Shown: positions 1 to 6,954 of the stretch, in pieces
How the letters are laid out: every line of letters begins with the position of its first letter
How positions within the stretch are numbered: position 1 is the stretch's first letter
Origin: an uncultured delta proteobacterium
GTDB taxonomy: Bacteria; Bdellovibrionota_C; UBA2361; OMII01
Direction of reading: 5' to 3'
Length of the DNA: 52,927 bases
Assembly: GCA_903904735.1 (NCBI GenBank)
Contig: CAIVDM010000177.1
Span: 1 to 52,927 of the forward strand
Notes under the pieces: generated by a model
Databases searched by the model: none
Told to the model about the DNA's origin: nothing
The model's input: only the letters and a program-made list of their open reading frames with translations
Position numbers and translations under genes: made by a program

Positions 1-96
1 ACGTGGTGTTCATGCCAGGCCGAGGATAGTCTCTCAGAAAAGAAGGTCGCCGGCCACGGTGATAATCTGAAGGAGAGGGGAATCCGCGAGGAATAA
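1..96 (+). CDS. possible C-terminal end of an upstream gene (partial)
   Basis: One forward frame is open from the first base to a TAA at 94-96 and would give 31 residues of a charged, polar C-terminal tail. The stop lies 4 bases before the convergent tRNA-Cys, so a gene ending here is reasonable. One reverse frame is also open over the same stretch, so coding direction cannot be settled from this fragment. No family is recognisable. Confidence 0.25.
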   Translation, partial: TWCSCQAEDSLSEKKVAGHGDNLKERGIREE

Positions 97-100
97 ATGG

Positions 101-173
101 AGGCCCGACCCGGATTCGAACCGGGGATGACGGTTTTGCAAACCGTTGCCTTAGCCAACTTGGCGATCGGGCC
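101..173 (-). tRNA. tRNA-Cys (GCA)
   Basis: The reverse strand folds as a full cloverleaf. It has a 7-bp acceptor stem (GGCCCGA with TCGGGCC), a D stem GCC/GGC, an anticodon stem ACGGT/ACCGT around the loop TTGCAAA with anticodon GCA, and a T stem CCCGG/CCGGG around TTCGAAT. The discriminator base is U, which is the cysteine identity base at position 73. The CCA end is not encoded. The length of 73 bases is normal. Confidence 0.96.
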
Positions 174-207
174 GCAAGGGTGCTGGAGGGCTAAACCCTA
201 CGGTAAA

Positions 208-226
208 CTACAATCGAGCGTTGTAG
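208..226. repeat. dyad CTACAA-N7-TTGTAG
   Basis: Perfect 6-bp arms around 7 bases, in the leader region between tRNA-Cys and the ferredoxin gene. The same arms recur at 457-472. It may be half of an operator pair or chance; 6-bp arms alone are weak evidence. Confidence 0.3.
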
Positions 227-456
227 CCTGAGTATCAGAAAATATCAACCCGCGACCCAAGGCTAGTGGTGAATTGGGGGGCGCCGCCGCGAGCGGAAGA
301 GTCGCACACTAAGGACAGTCGGTTTGTAAACCGCTGTAACCAGTCCCTTTTACGCCTCACAGGCTAGGTGAGAGTCGTTGGCCACGAGCGTCAGGATCGC
401 CCGTCGTTTCCGACGTGATTTTCTCTCGGATCTTAGGCTTAGCCTGTTTTTGTCCC

Positions 457-472
457 CTACAAAGTGTTGTAG
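457..472. promoter_or_regulatory. dyad CTACAA-N4-TTGTAG upstream of ferredoxin
   Basis: A perfect 16-base dyad 37 bases before the ferredoxin ATG, with the same arms as the one at 208-226. Its place is right for an operator or a 5' UTR hairpin. No good -35/-10 pair could be fixed around it, so the role is inferred. Confidence 0.3.
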
Positions 473-509
473 AGTCCCGCTTGAGTTTTTTTGAAGGGAC
501 ATTACTGCC

Positions 510-839
510 ATGGCTTACGTTGTTACGTTGAACTGCTTGGGGACAAAGGACCGATCGTGCGTTGAGGTGTGTCCAGTAGACTGTTTCTACAACATTAAGA
601 AGAAGAGCTATAACGACAAGTTCCAGCGCGACGCGAAGGGTGATGATGTGGGCATGCTCATGATCCATCCCGACGAGTGTATCCATTGCGGCGCCTGCGA
701 GACGGAATGCCCTGTTGAGGCTATTTTCGAGGATTCAGGTGTTCCCGAAAATCTCAAGGAGTTTGTAGCCATTAACGCTGAGGAGACATCTTCTTTGTCA
801 GATGAGCAGCTAGATCAGACTCGTTGTACTTCTAAATAG
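510..839 (+). CDS. ferredoxin, 7Fe/8Fe type (FdxA-like)
   Basis: A small cytoplasmic electron carrier of 109 residues with two iron-sulfur binding regions. The first has Cys9, Cys17, Cys21-Pro and Cys25 (pattern C-x7-C-x3-CP). The second is C57-x2-C60-x2-C63-x3-C67-P. This arrangement matches the 7Fe family (one 3Fe-4S plus one 4Fe-4S) rather than clostridial 2[4Fe-4S] ferredoxins. The Cys at position 11 of Azotobacter FdI is replaced, in the GTKD variant of the motif. Between the first CP region and the IHPDEC strand there is a lysine/aspartate-rich insertion of about 17 residues relative to FdI. The gene stands alone and its electron partners are not visible. The start follows GAAGGGA. Confidence 0.9.
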   Translation: MAYVVTLNCLGTKDRSCVEVCPVDCFYNIKKKSYNDKFQRDAKGDDVGMLMIHPDECIHCGACETECPVEAIFEDSGVPENLKEFVAINAEETSSLSDEQLDQTRCTSK

Positions 840-966
840 CAGCCGCAAACCGAGATAGAGATCATCCGCGCGCGTTCATTTCGGTTGTGCGTTCCTGGTG
901 CTCATGGCACTTTAAGATATGTCGTTTTCGACAGGTGGTGTCGTCTTTTCATCGTAAGGGCTTGGC

Positions 967-2604
967 ATGGGAGGCTGGGTGCGACACGTTGTTTCGCGAA
1001 AAAATATTTTAATTGTCGGGGCCCTTGTATTCACACAGGCTTGCTGGATTAGTGACTCCGTGGCAAACCCGGGATTTGGCGCGAGTGTTGGCTTGAAGGC
1101 CAGCGTCCGAGAGTCGGCGTTCGATAGTCCCTTCACGGTTCCAGAGCAGCTGAGAGCTCGGGTCGATTTCTGGAAGGATATCTTCGCGAAGTATGGATCC
1201 ACGCAGACAGTCATCCATCATAGAGACTTCCCGCAGATAGTTTTTGGTGTATTGGATCTCTCGGCGGAGAGTGGGCAGATGTCATCCGTCGCGTTCGAAG
1301 CCTATAAGGAGTCGGTCCAGAAGAGGACAGTGGAGGACATCAAGAGTCAGCTCCTCGAGCTCGCTACCGGCTCCGCGCCCCGCGGCCCGTTTCAAGTGAA
1401 ATTGGTTGGGTTATTGAAAGATATCCCGGGAGACGAGAGTAAGTATAAACGCGTCGTCGATGAGGACCTTGTTCGTACCCAGACTGGCATACGCGAACGG
1501 TACGCGGAGGCGATTCGTCGGGCATGGAAATATCTCCCGATCATGGAGCAGATATTTGTTTCTGAATACGGATTACCAAAGGAGCTCACGCGCATTCCAT
1601 TCATCGAGTCCTCCTTCGATTACACCGCCTACAGTAGTGTTGGCGCCGCCGGTATCTGGCAGTTCATGCCGCGAACCGCTCGCGCTCATCGAATGCTCGT
1701 CGGGCGTTATGTCGATGAACGGCGAGATCCCATCAAGGCTACCCGCGCCGCGGCCGAGTATCTCCGTTCGGCTTATAACTCACTAGGGTCATGGCCGCTC
1801 GCGATTACCAGTTATAATCACGGTGTCGGGGGAGTGCGAAGTAAGACGCGCAAGGCTGGAACTACCGATCTCCCCACTATTATAGAGGATTTTAACGAAC
1901 GGTATTTCGGCTTCGCGTCGACTAACTTTTATCCAGAATTCCTGGCGGCGTTGGAGATATTCGCCGACCATAAGCGCTATTTTCCTGAGGTTCGAGAGGA
2001 ACCCCCATTGCGAGTTGTTACGTATCCCGTTCAAAAGTCGGTTTCGGCTCATCAGATTGCTTCGAGGCTGGGAATAAGTACTGAGGATCTTAAGGAGGCA
2101 AATTACGCCTTGCTTGATCCTGTTTGGAAAGGGCGTGCGTCAATACCCGCTGGATATAATCTTCGTGTACCCGCGGACCTGCAAGACCGTGGAGATAGGC
2201 GTCTAGCGGGAACCGCGGCGTCCTCTGACGTGGTGACAGTCGCCCAGGCACCAACCCTGCCGGCTACTTATACGGTCAAGCGAGGGGAGGACGTAGCCGC
2301 TATATCGAAAAAATTCGGAGTTCCAACCGCTACGATACTTCGGATTAACGGTCTGAGTTCCGGAAGGGTAAAATCGGGGACCAGTCTGCAGTTGATAGAG
2401 TCGGAGCGGCGTGAGGTTAAGAGTGCCACGACTTCAACGACCCGTGAATCCTCTTCCACCCGAGTCCGCTATACTGTCCGCCGAGGAGATACGTTTGGAG
2501 CCATCTGTAAGAAATTTGGTGTCAGTGTAGAGGCCCTGAAGCGAGCCAATCATCTATCGGGAACCACCGTTAAGACTGGACAGACTTTGCTCGTGCCCCG
2601 CTAA
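967..2604 (+). CDS. mltD: membrane-associated lytic murein transglycosylase with LysM domains (MltD-like)
   Basis: A 545-residue envelope enzyme that should cleave the MurNAc-GlcNAc bond of peptidoglycan with formation of 1,6-anhydro product. An N-terminal hydrophobic segment (about residues 12-28) is a signal sequence; it ends at a Cys (TQAC) that is a poor lipobox, so lipoprotein processing is uncertain. The SLT family 1 core is clear: catalytic Glu214 in the FIESSF motif, then GAAGIWQFMP and the SYNHG motif. The C-terminal third has a degenerate LysM-like part (about 357-405) and two good LysM repeats (about 434-478 and 500-545), giving the usual MltD layout. AAGGG lies 6 bases before the ATG. 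The 3' end overlaps the convergent gene by 35 bases. Confidence 0.9.
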   Translation: MGGWVRHVVSRKNILIVGALVFTQACWISDSVANPGFGASVGLKASVRESAFDSPFTVPEQLRARVDFWKDIFAKYGSTQTVIHHRDFPQIVFGVLDLSAESGQMSSVAFEAYKESVQKRTVEDIKSQLLELATGSAPRGPFQVKLVGLLKDIPGDESKYKRVVDEDLVRTQTGIRERYAEAIRRAWKYLPIMEQIFVSEYGLPKELTRIPFIESSFDYTAYSSVGAAGIWQFMPRTARAHRMLVGRYVDERRDPIKATRAAAEYLRSAYNSLGSWPLAITSYNHGVGGVRSKTRKAGTTDLPTIIEDFNERYFGFASTNFYPEFLAALEIFADHKRYFPEVREEPPLRVVTYPVQKSVSAHQIASRLGISTEDLKEANYALLDPVWKGRASIPAGYNLRVPADLQDRGDRRLAGTAASSDVVTVAQAPTLPATYTVKRGEDVAAISKKFGVPTATILRINGLSSGRVKSGTSLQLIESERREVKSATTSTTRESSSTRVRYTVRRGDTFGAICKKFGVSVEALKRANHLSGTTVKTGQTLLVPR

Positions 2605-3790
2605 CGGCGATCGTAATGCCCGAATTGGGCGAATTCGTCAGGGTGATATCGACGTGCTCATCCCCATCTGTCCCCTCAGGGCTGAGGAATGGGAGGTCTG
2701 GAATCTCGGCGGAAATGGCGAACACTTCCTTTTCGAGTTGCGTTGAAAGCTTGCCTAATCGGCGGGCGTCATTGACCAACGCCCCCAGCACGGCGGTTCT
2801 GACGCGAGCGGTCACATCAGGCTCGTGCGGAGATCTTACGAGATCCAGAACCGCGATGCGCGCCCACGGGTCGGACGCCGCCCTTCGTCTGATACGCTCA
2901 TTCAGGAGCCGAAATGTCTCAAGTTTGAGACCAGTAACTTGCCGCAAGACCTGAAAATCTTGAGGCATAAGCCTCGCCACAAACTCGTATCTCTCGTCGG
3001 CGACTAGCTTCTGAATCAATCCCGCGGCCGCCGGTGTCATGTCAGGAGAAGCTTGTTCATTCTTTGAAGTGGAGTGATTACTCCCCACGAGCGGTGGCGG
3101 AGAAGTCCGAGTGACGGAGGAAGTGAATCCGGTGGTGAATACGCAGGTCGCGAGGCGGTTTAACTCGAGATTCGAAGCGCATGTAGCCGAAGAGGAGCGG
3201 AGTAACGGAAGCAATTGACTCGCCCATACTTTTCGCTCGGCCGCTAAAATGGGAGTTTGGTCGCGTAAGAAAGCTGAGATATGTCGCATGGCGATGGAAG
3301 CCAGCTGTTCAGCCTCAAAGGCTCGAAGTAGAACGTAGCGTGTTTCGACGATCTCCTGCTTTGGTGATAGAGCGGATATCACTGGAAAAGCATCTAGGGC
3401 CTCCTTTAGAGCCAAAACAAGGGCATTGTGGCTTTCGATGTCACGATTGTTTTGTATCCGTAGCAGCTGAGCGCCGATAGAAAGCGCTTCAGGATGAGAG
3501 GCGTTGGCGCGTATGAAATCATTGAGGGCGGTCTCATAGAGAGGCGCTTCAGGGGGCGAAGTATCACTGGCGAGGGAGTGCAGCGCGTTGGCGATGGTGT
3601 GTATATCGCCCCGACTCGGTGATGGTATCCGTTCTAAAATACTGATTGCGCGTGACCGAATAGCTACGTCAGCGCCTGATAGACGACCGACAAGTTCCGC
3701 CACGGAAATGGACTGGCCGTCTATCAGCAACTTGGCGCTCGCGCACTCATCGCCTCGACCCGGTATCCGCAGAAAATGTCGCGTCGACAT
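2570..3790 (-). CDS. hypothetical protein, helical repeat-like
   Basis: I do not recognise this gene. From the ATG at 3790 it codes for 406 residues; a GTG at 3814 would add eight. No signal peptide or transmembrane segment is visible. The N-terminal half is rich in alanine and leucine helices with the spacing seen in HEAT/ARM-type repeats, for example around the stretches containing AIRSRAISILERI and DPWARIAVLDLVRSP. The middle (about 215-250) is a low-complexity serine/threonine/proline linker, and the C-terminus is acidic then polar. Helical scaffolding is an inference from composition only. It converges on the transglycosylase gene with a 35-base overlap, and has no co-directional neighbour. 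Confidence 0.7.
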   Translation of the reverse strand: MSTRHFLRIPGRGDECASAKLLIDGQSISVAELVGRLSGADVAIRSRAISILERIPSPSRGDIHTIANALHSLASDTSPPEAPLYETALNDFIRANASHPEALSIGAQLLRIQNNRDIESHNALVLALKEALDAFPVISALSPKQEIVETRYVLLRAFEAEQLASIAMRHISAFLRDQTPILAAERKVWASQLLPLLRSSSATCASNLELNRLATCVFTTGFTSSVTRTSPPPLVGSNHSTSKNEQASPDMTPAAAGLIQKLVADERYEFVARLMPQDFQVLRQVTGLKLETFRLLNERIRRRAASDPWARIAVLDLVRSPHEPDVTARVRTAVLGALVNDARRLGKLSTQLEKEVFAISAEIPDLPFLSPEGTDGDEHVDITLTNSPNSGITIAVSGARAKSVQS

Positions 3791-3826
3791 TCTAGATTTA
3801 GTTTCTGTTATCACTACTTTAAAACC

Positions 3827-3832
3827 TATAAC
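3827..3832 (+). promoter_or_regulatory. possible -10 element (TATAAC)
   Basis: TATAAC lies in an A/T-rich stretch just upstream of a short leader reading frame and a terminator-like hairpin. The -35 region 17 bases upstream is poor, so this is a weak call that rests mainly on position. Confidence 0.25.
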
Positions 3833-3857
3833 TCATCACAGTATAGGAGATATGCGT

Positions 3858-3881
3858 ATGTTGAGAAATTGTGTGCGCTAA
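3858..3881 (+). CDS. putative 7-codon leader peptide
   Basis: A well-placed AGGAG (3845-3849) is followed after 8 bases by ATG and the short frame MLRNCVR, with its TAA inside the stem of the next intrinsic terminator. An earlier in-frame ATG at 3852 sits too close to the AGGAG. The arrangement of ribosome site, tiny frame and overlapping terminator is that of a transcription attenuator or ribosome-sensing leader. Which gene it would control is most simply the 151-residue membrane protein 72 bases after the terminator. Unproven. Confidence 0.35.
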   Translation: MLRNCVR

Positions 3882-3893
3882 GCGCACTTTTTT
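3873..3893 (+). terminator. intrinsic terminator
   Basis: GTGCGC-TAA-GCGCAC followed directly by six T residues. No annotated long gene ends before it on this strand, so it terminates a short leader transcript or acts as an attenuator for the gene at 3965. On the other strand the T run would be upstream, so it is one-directional. Confidence 0.65.
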
Positions 3894-3964
3894 CGATGAG
3901 TCATCCATAATACGGAGAGAGCCGTTTAAGTGCGTGTTAGTCGCTTATTAGAGAAGGGAGCAGG

Positions 3965-4420
3965 ATGAGTCAGCACAAACTTGGGATGAGCAGTTTTGGT
4001 GGGCAGTTGGCGCCAGGTCCCAGCAGCACGTCCTTAGCGCCACAACATACGGGTGCTTACGCGCCTGGCAGGTCAGACCTTGGGACGAGCTTTGTGATGG
4101 GTGGAAGTCCGAAGGGTGGCGCAACTTCATCGAAAAAAGAGACTCGCGGTTATGATAAGTGTGGCTACGACTGCGGTCGTGAGGAAGGATCTCCATCAAA
4201 GTCGGTGGGGGAATATTCGGAGCCTCGTGGTCCTTCGTTAGCTCGAAGCATTCTCGGTGGTAAGGGCCAGAGGGTGCTGCTCGGTATGTTTCTCTATGGG
4301 TTTGCCCTTATCGCGATTGTCTACTTCATAGTCGTGATATTTGGAGCTAGTCCCGAGGTGGAGTACTACTCACGCCCAGCGGGGTTTAATGACAGTGTGA
4401 GACCGCTCTGGGATCGCTAA
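3965..4420 (+). CDS. hypothetical protein, single C-terminal TM
   Basis: A 151-residue protein of unknown function. Residues 1-100 are a low-complexity, glycine/serine/proline-rich and mostly polar region with a CGYDC pair (Cys66, Cys70). A single hydrophobic helix follows at about 104-127, then a short tail of about 24 residues. With no signal peptide and a basic segment before the helix, the long N-terminal part is expected in the cytoplasm and the short tail outside. AGAAGGGAG upstream gives a strong ribosome site. A terminator and leader-like frame lie just upstream. It converges with the hydrolase gene with a 4-base overlap. Confidence 0.7.
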   Translation: MSQHKLGMSSFGGQLAPGPSSTSLAPQHTGAYAPGRSDLGTSFVMGGSPKGGATSSKKETRGYDKCGYDCGREEGSPSKSVGEYSEPRGPSLARSILGGKGQRVLLGMFLYGFALIAIVYFIVVIFGASPEVEYYSRPAGFNDSVRPLWDR

Positions 4421-5172
4421 AGAAGTTTCGTTGAATGACCAATAAACACTCCGATTTCCCGCGCAAGTCGTTGGCCACCTACCACCAAAGTATCGGTGTG
4501 AGCCGCCTCGGGTACTACTATTAGTTGTTTTGGCTCGGCTGCAAGCTCATACAAGGCGCGCGCCATGCAAACCGGTACGAGAGAATCCCGCTCTCCATGT
4601 ATGAGTAAGTGCGGAATACGGACTTTCCCTATCTTCGAGTCATTCTCAAAACGTTTAGGCAGGACGCGCTGAATGGGCAAAAATGGATAGAGGTGTTTCG
4701 CCATGTCGTGTGAATTGGTGAAAGCGCTTTCCGTAATCAAACAAGCGGCCTCGTAGTTTTGAGCTAGCTCAAGAGCCACCGCGCCCCCCAGAGAACACCC
4801 ATATATAATGATAGAGGAGGGGATGACCTGACGTTCATGTCTAAGCCATGCGTAAGCCGCGCGAGCGCTAGCATAAAGAGCTGGCTCGGAAGGCGTGCCC
4901 GGGCTGTTGCCATATCCGGGAAAGTCAAAAGCGAGACAGGAGATCCCAAGTTGACGGAATAGGTCGTAGTGTTCTCCGAATTTCGTGAGATTGTGGCGAT
5001 TGCCGTGGATAAACAGCGCGGTAACATTGGAGGCTTGAGGAAGCCAAACACCATCTAGCTCAAGGGCGAACTCCTGTCCGAACCGGAACCGACGGTGCTC
5101 ACGCCCAACGAGCGCTCCGTGATCGAGGGAGTTTGGCTTGAACGTCAAAAGCTTTTCAACGGCTCTAATCAT
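4417..5172 (-). CDS. alpha/beta hydrolase (serine aminopeptidase/ABHD17-like)
   Basis: A 251-residue alpha/beta-hydrolase fold enzyme, likely cytoplasmic or peripheral since no signal peptide is seen. The oxyanion region is FIHGNRHN (residues 54-61). The nucleophile elbow is G-C-S-L-G-G with Ser127, the acid is Asp196 in HGERDSLVP, and the base is His225 in PEAAHTD, so the triad is complete. The FPGYGNSPG segment after strand 4 is typical of the hydrolase_4 / serine aminopeptidase S33 and ABHD13/17 group. The substrate cannot be read from sequence. AGGCGG lies upstream of the ATG. It probably shares no transcript with the next gene, because a strong terminator lies between them. Confidence 0.85.
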   Translation of the reverse strand: MIRAVEKLLTFKPNSLDHGALVGREHRRFRFGQEFALELDGVWLPQASNVTALFIHGNRHNLTKFGEHYDLFRQLGISCLAFDFPGYGNSPGTPSEPALYASARAAYAWLRHERQVIPSSIIIYGCSLGGAVALELAQNYEAACLITESAFTNSHDMAKHLYPFLPIQRVLPKRFENDSKIGKVRIPHLLIHGERDSLVPVCMARALYELAAEPKQLIVVPEAAHTDTLVVGGQRLAREIGVFIGHSTKLL

Positions 5173-5190
5173 GACCGCCTATCGTAACAA

Positions 5191-5231
5191 TAAAAAAACC
5201 AACGTCGAACGAAATCCGTCGACGTTGGTTT
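5191..5231 (-). terminator. intrinsic terminator after the RG-rich protein gene
   Basis: Read on the reverse strand, a 13-bp perfect stem (5219-5231 with 5196-5208) with a 10-base loop is followed by a run of T residues. It lies 25 bases after the stop of the gene at 5256-5954 and before the hydrolase gene, so it separates the two units. Confidence 0.88.
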
Positions 5232-5255
5232 AAGCCGCTCTGAGCGACGCTTTCT

Positions 5256-5954
5256 TTATGCTTCTTGCTCAGCGACAGCGGGACCTTCTGGCGTCAGCCC
5301 CTCAGTGTTTTTCGGCCACAAGCAAATTATATCCTCTCCCGGAACCTGGAAGATGCCTAGTTCGTCTCCGTCCCGACGGAATCCATAACGAACGGCTCCG
5401 CCGTTATCGCGTAACAGGTCTCGGCACGCCTTGTCCTGACCACTGAACCAGAGCTGCTGATAACGCTCCAGGAGGGACGTATCATCGAGCAGTTCGCGGT
5501 CAAGCATCGCTAGGCAGCGAGTGTCTACGTTTATCTCACCAACAGGCTCAGTCGCGTCCTTAACGATCTCCGGTGACTCAGGAGAATCTCCCTCAGGGTG
5601 AACCACGATTGTATAAGCGAACGGATCTCTCTCAATTCGGTATGTTCCGCAAGTCACAGAGATGACTTTTCCGCCGTATTCTTGGATGAGTTCGTTCTTT
5701 ACATTAGCGCTCTCATCAACGACCGCGGCCATCTTCTCGATGAATTGCGGGTTCGCTAGCATGAACTGATCGATCAAAACCAAATCACCGCTCTCTATCG
5801 CGATACGTTCGCGCTGATTTCCACTCTCAGCGCTCTGTCTCGGATGTCTTCGTGAGTGTCGGTCTCCTCGACCACGACCCGAACGACCACGACCCGAACG
5901 ACTCGCCCCACCACCTCGGTGAGAGCGTCTTTGATTGCCTCTCTCTCTTCTCAT
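5256..5954 (-). CDS. hypothetical protein with basic RG-rich N-terminus
   Basis: A 232-residue protein that I cannot assign. Residues 1-45 are an arginine/glycine/serine low-complexity tail with repeated SGRGR units, the kind of disordered basic tail that binds RNA or polyphosphate in other proteins. Residues 50-232 look globular and acidic, with a strand-rich end around GIFQVPGEDIICLWP. The short acidic tail ends in EAEQEA-like composition. RNA or nucleic-acid binding is an inference from the tail only. It is monocistronic: AGGAAG precedes the ATG and a strong terminator follows the stop. Confidence 0.72.
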   Translation of the reverse strand: MRRERGNQRRSHRGGGASRSGRGRSGRGRGDRHSRRHPRQSAESGNQRERIAIESGDLVLIDQFMLANPQFIEKMAAVVDESANVKNELIQEYGGKVISVTCGTYRIERDPFAYTIVVHPEGDSPESPEIVKDATEPVGEINVDTRCLAMLDRELLDDTSLLERYQQLWFSGQDKACRDLLRDNGGAVRYGFRRDGDELGIFQVPGEDIICLWPKNTEGLTPEGPAVAEQEA

Positions 5955-6075
5955 AATGAAACCACTTCCTGTGTGAGAAACTACACAACAATTTTAATAG
6001 TAAGCCAGTTAAGAGCAGTGTTTGGAAAACGCCCAACTGGTTAAGAATATTGGGGAAGCATAGCAGAACACAGAC

Positions 6076-6119
6076 TGCCTGTCACACATTCCGTTAAGGG
6101 TTCCGGAGAATGAGAGGCA
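6076..6119. repeat. imperfect hairpin (TGCCT...AGGCA with inner CATTC/GAATG)
   Basis: Two stacked short stems, TGCCT/AGGCA and CATTC/GAATG, enclose about 16-22 bases. It lies 15 bases before a TATAAT box. It could be part of a regulatory leader or of no function. Confidence 0.25.
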
Positions 6120-6210
6120 CTGCGGTAGTTCTTTATAATGCATTGAAATAACTGTTTATTCCGCCCTTGTTCCTACATGGGGCAGTATCAACTCCTTCTT
6201 GCCAGGACTC

Positions 6211-6333
6211 TCAGGGCCACACAATCAGGCGGTCAGATCCATTAAGCGGAATCTCATATTGGTCGATTCCATTTGGGAGGCCAGAGATTTTGGGTGGCTG
6301 ACTCAGGTCGTATGTAGCGGACCGATCACACAC
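6211..6333 (-). CDS. cryptic 40-residue frame or gene remnant
   Basis: A reverse frame opening with GTG gives 40 residues whose composition is strikingly protein-like, with the strand-like stretch GIDQYEIPLNGSDRLIVWP before the stop. There is no clear ribosome site, and a TGA lies three codons before the GTG. It could be a small gene, or the C-terminal remnant of a lost gene. The end faintly recalls the IFQVPGEDIICLWP segment of the next gene downstream on the same strand; I cannot test that similarity. Confidence 0.35.
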   Translation of the reverse strand: MCDRSATYDLSQPPKISGLPNGIDQYEIPLNGSDRLIVWP

Positions 6334-6369
6334 GGGAATTCATAAGACGGAAACAGGGAGGCGATAGCT

Positions 6370-6909
6370 TTGGAGCGAGGCACATTCGAGCAGGGTAGAG
6401 ATTGTAGCGGAGCGAGCGAGCGAGACTCTGAAGGTGTTGGTCTTTGGTACGACTCAGACCGTCTTACGCTAAGCGGAGTCTACCTGGATGAGATAACCGC
6501 GTATCGCGCCCGTAAGAGGTGGATCGAAGCGCTTGAGATTAATTTTCTCCTTGAGGAGCGGCACGATTTCTCGATAAAGGTCAGACTTGCGCATGGGGGG
6601 AGGTTGTACAAGGTGCGCTGCGACTTTCAGACCGCGTGTGGCAGGTACGCCTTTTGGCGACTTACCCATCATCAGGCGCCAGAAGTACAGTTTCTACTTG
6701 AGACCGCGCATCTTCCCTATGTAGGAATAGATGATTTTGAGAGAGTATCATGTTCTGACGCCGAGGATTTTGTGCCTCTTGGGCCACCCGAGGTAAGTAA
6801 AGCGTCTCGGAACCGATCTGGTACCTGGGAGCAAGCGGTGCGGATGATGAGGTCGCTGGCGAAGACCCTGATTCCTCGCGGGACTCAGCGAGACTCAAAG
6901 GAACGGTGA
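6370..6909 (+). CDS. hypothetical protein, TTG start
   Basis: I do not recognise this 179-residue protein. The TTG start is chosen because GGGAGG sits 8 bases before it and no ATG follows early in the frame. The protein is soluble, with a mixed alpha/beta pattern: a segment around residues 50-100 containing FSIKVRLAHGG and YKVRCDFQTACGRYAFWRL suggests a small beta domain with two Cys, and the C-terminal 40 residues are basic. It lies 45 bases before the Cas4-like gene in the same direction, so the two are probably one transcript and may act together. Confidence 0.7.
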   Translation: MERGTFEQGRDCSGASERDSEGVGLWYDSDRLTLSGVYLDEITAYRARKRWIEALEINFLLEERHDFSIKVRLAHGGRLYKVRCDFQTACGRYAFWRLTHHQAPEVQFLLETAHLPYVGIDDFERVSCSDAEDFVPLGPPEVSKASRNRSGTWEQAVRMMRSLAKTLIPRGTQRDSKER

Positions 6910-6954
6910 CAGAACGGTCTTACAGTGGCGAGTTAAGCGAGGTATCTAAAACGC

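Larger units (their letters stand above)
174..509. other. non-coding gap between tRNA-Cys and the ferredoxin gene
   Basis: No convincing gene is seen. The stretch holds two short dyads with the same arms (208-226 and 457-472), a stem around 313-345 that brings GGAC against GTCC with an inner CGGTTT/AAACCG pairing, and a small CGTCG/CGACG hairpin near 411-424. A 41-codon reverse frame (235-360) is open but has no ribosome binding site. The ferredoxin start at 510 is preceded by GAAGGGA with a spacer of about 10 bases. Confidence 0.5.
5955..6369. other. intergenic region with hairpins and a cryptic short frame
   Basis: This 415-base gap separates divergent units. It holds an AGCCAGTT/AACTGGTT inverted repeat (about 6003-6043), a stem at 6076-6119, a perfect TATAAT at 6134-6139 (forward, with no good -35), and a 40-codon reverse frame at 6211-6333. 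Otherwise I see nothing in it. Confidence 0.5.

Noticed and set aside
313..345. tRNA-Thr or tRNA-Val-like stem in the leader before the ferredoxin gene
   Set aside because: The pairing around GGTTTGTAAACC is even and cannot give a seven-base anticodon loop with a five-bp stem, and no T-arm motif follows. It is treated as an ordinary hairpin.
235..360. 41-codon reverse frame with GTG start between tRNA-Cys and ferredoxin
   Set aside because: No ribosome site and no resemblance to any family; random open frames of this size are expected.
357..686. 109-residue reverse frame over the ferredoxin gene
   Set aside because: Antisense shadow of a well-supported ferredoxin gene.
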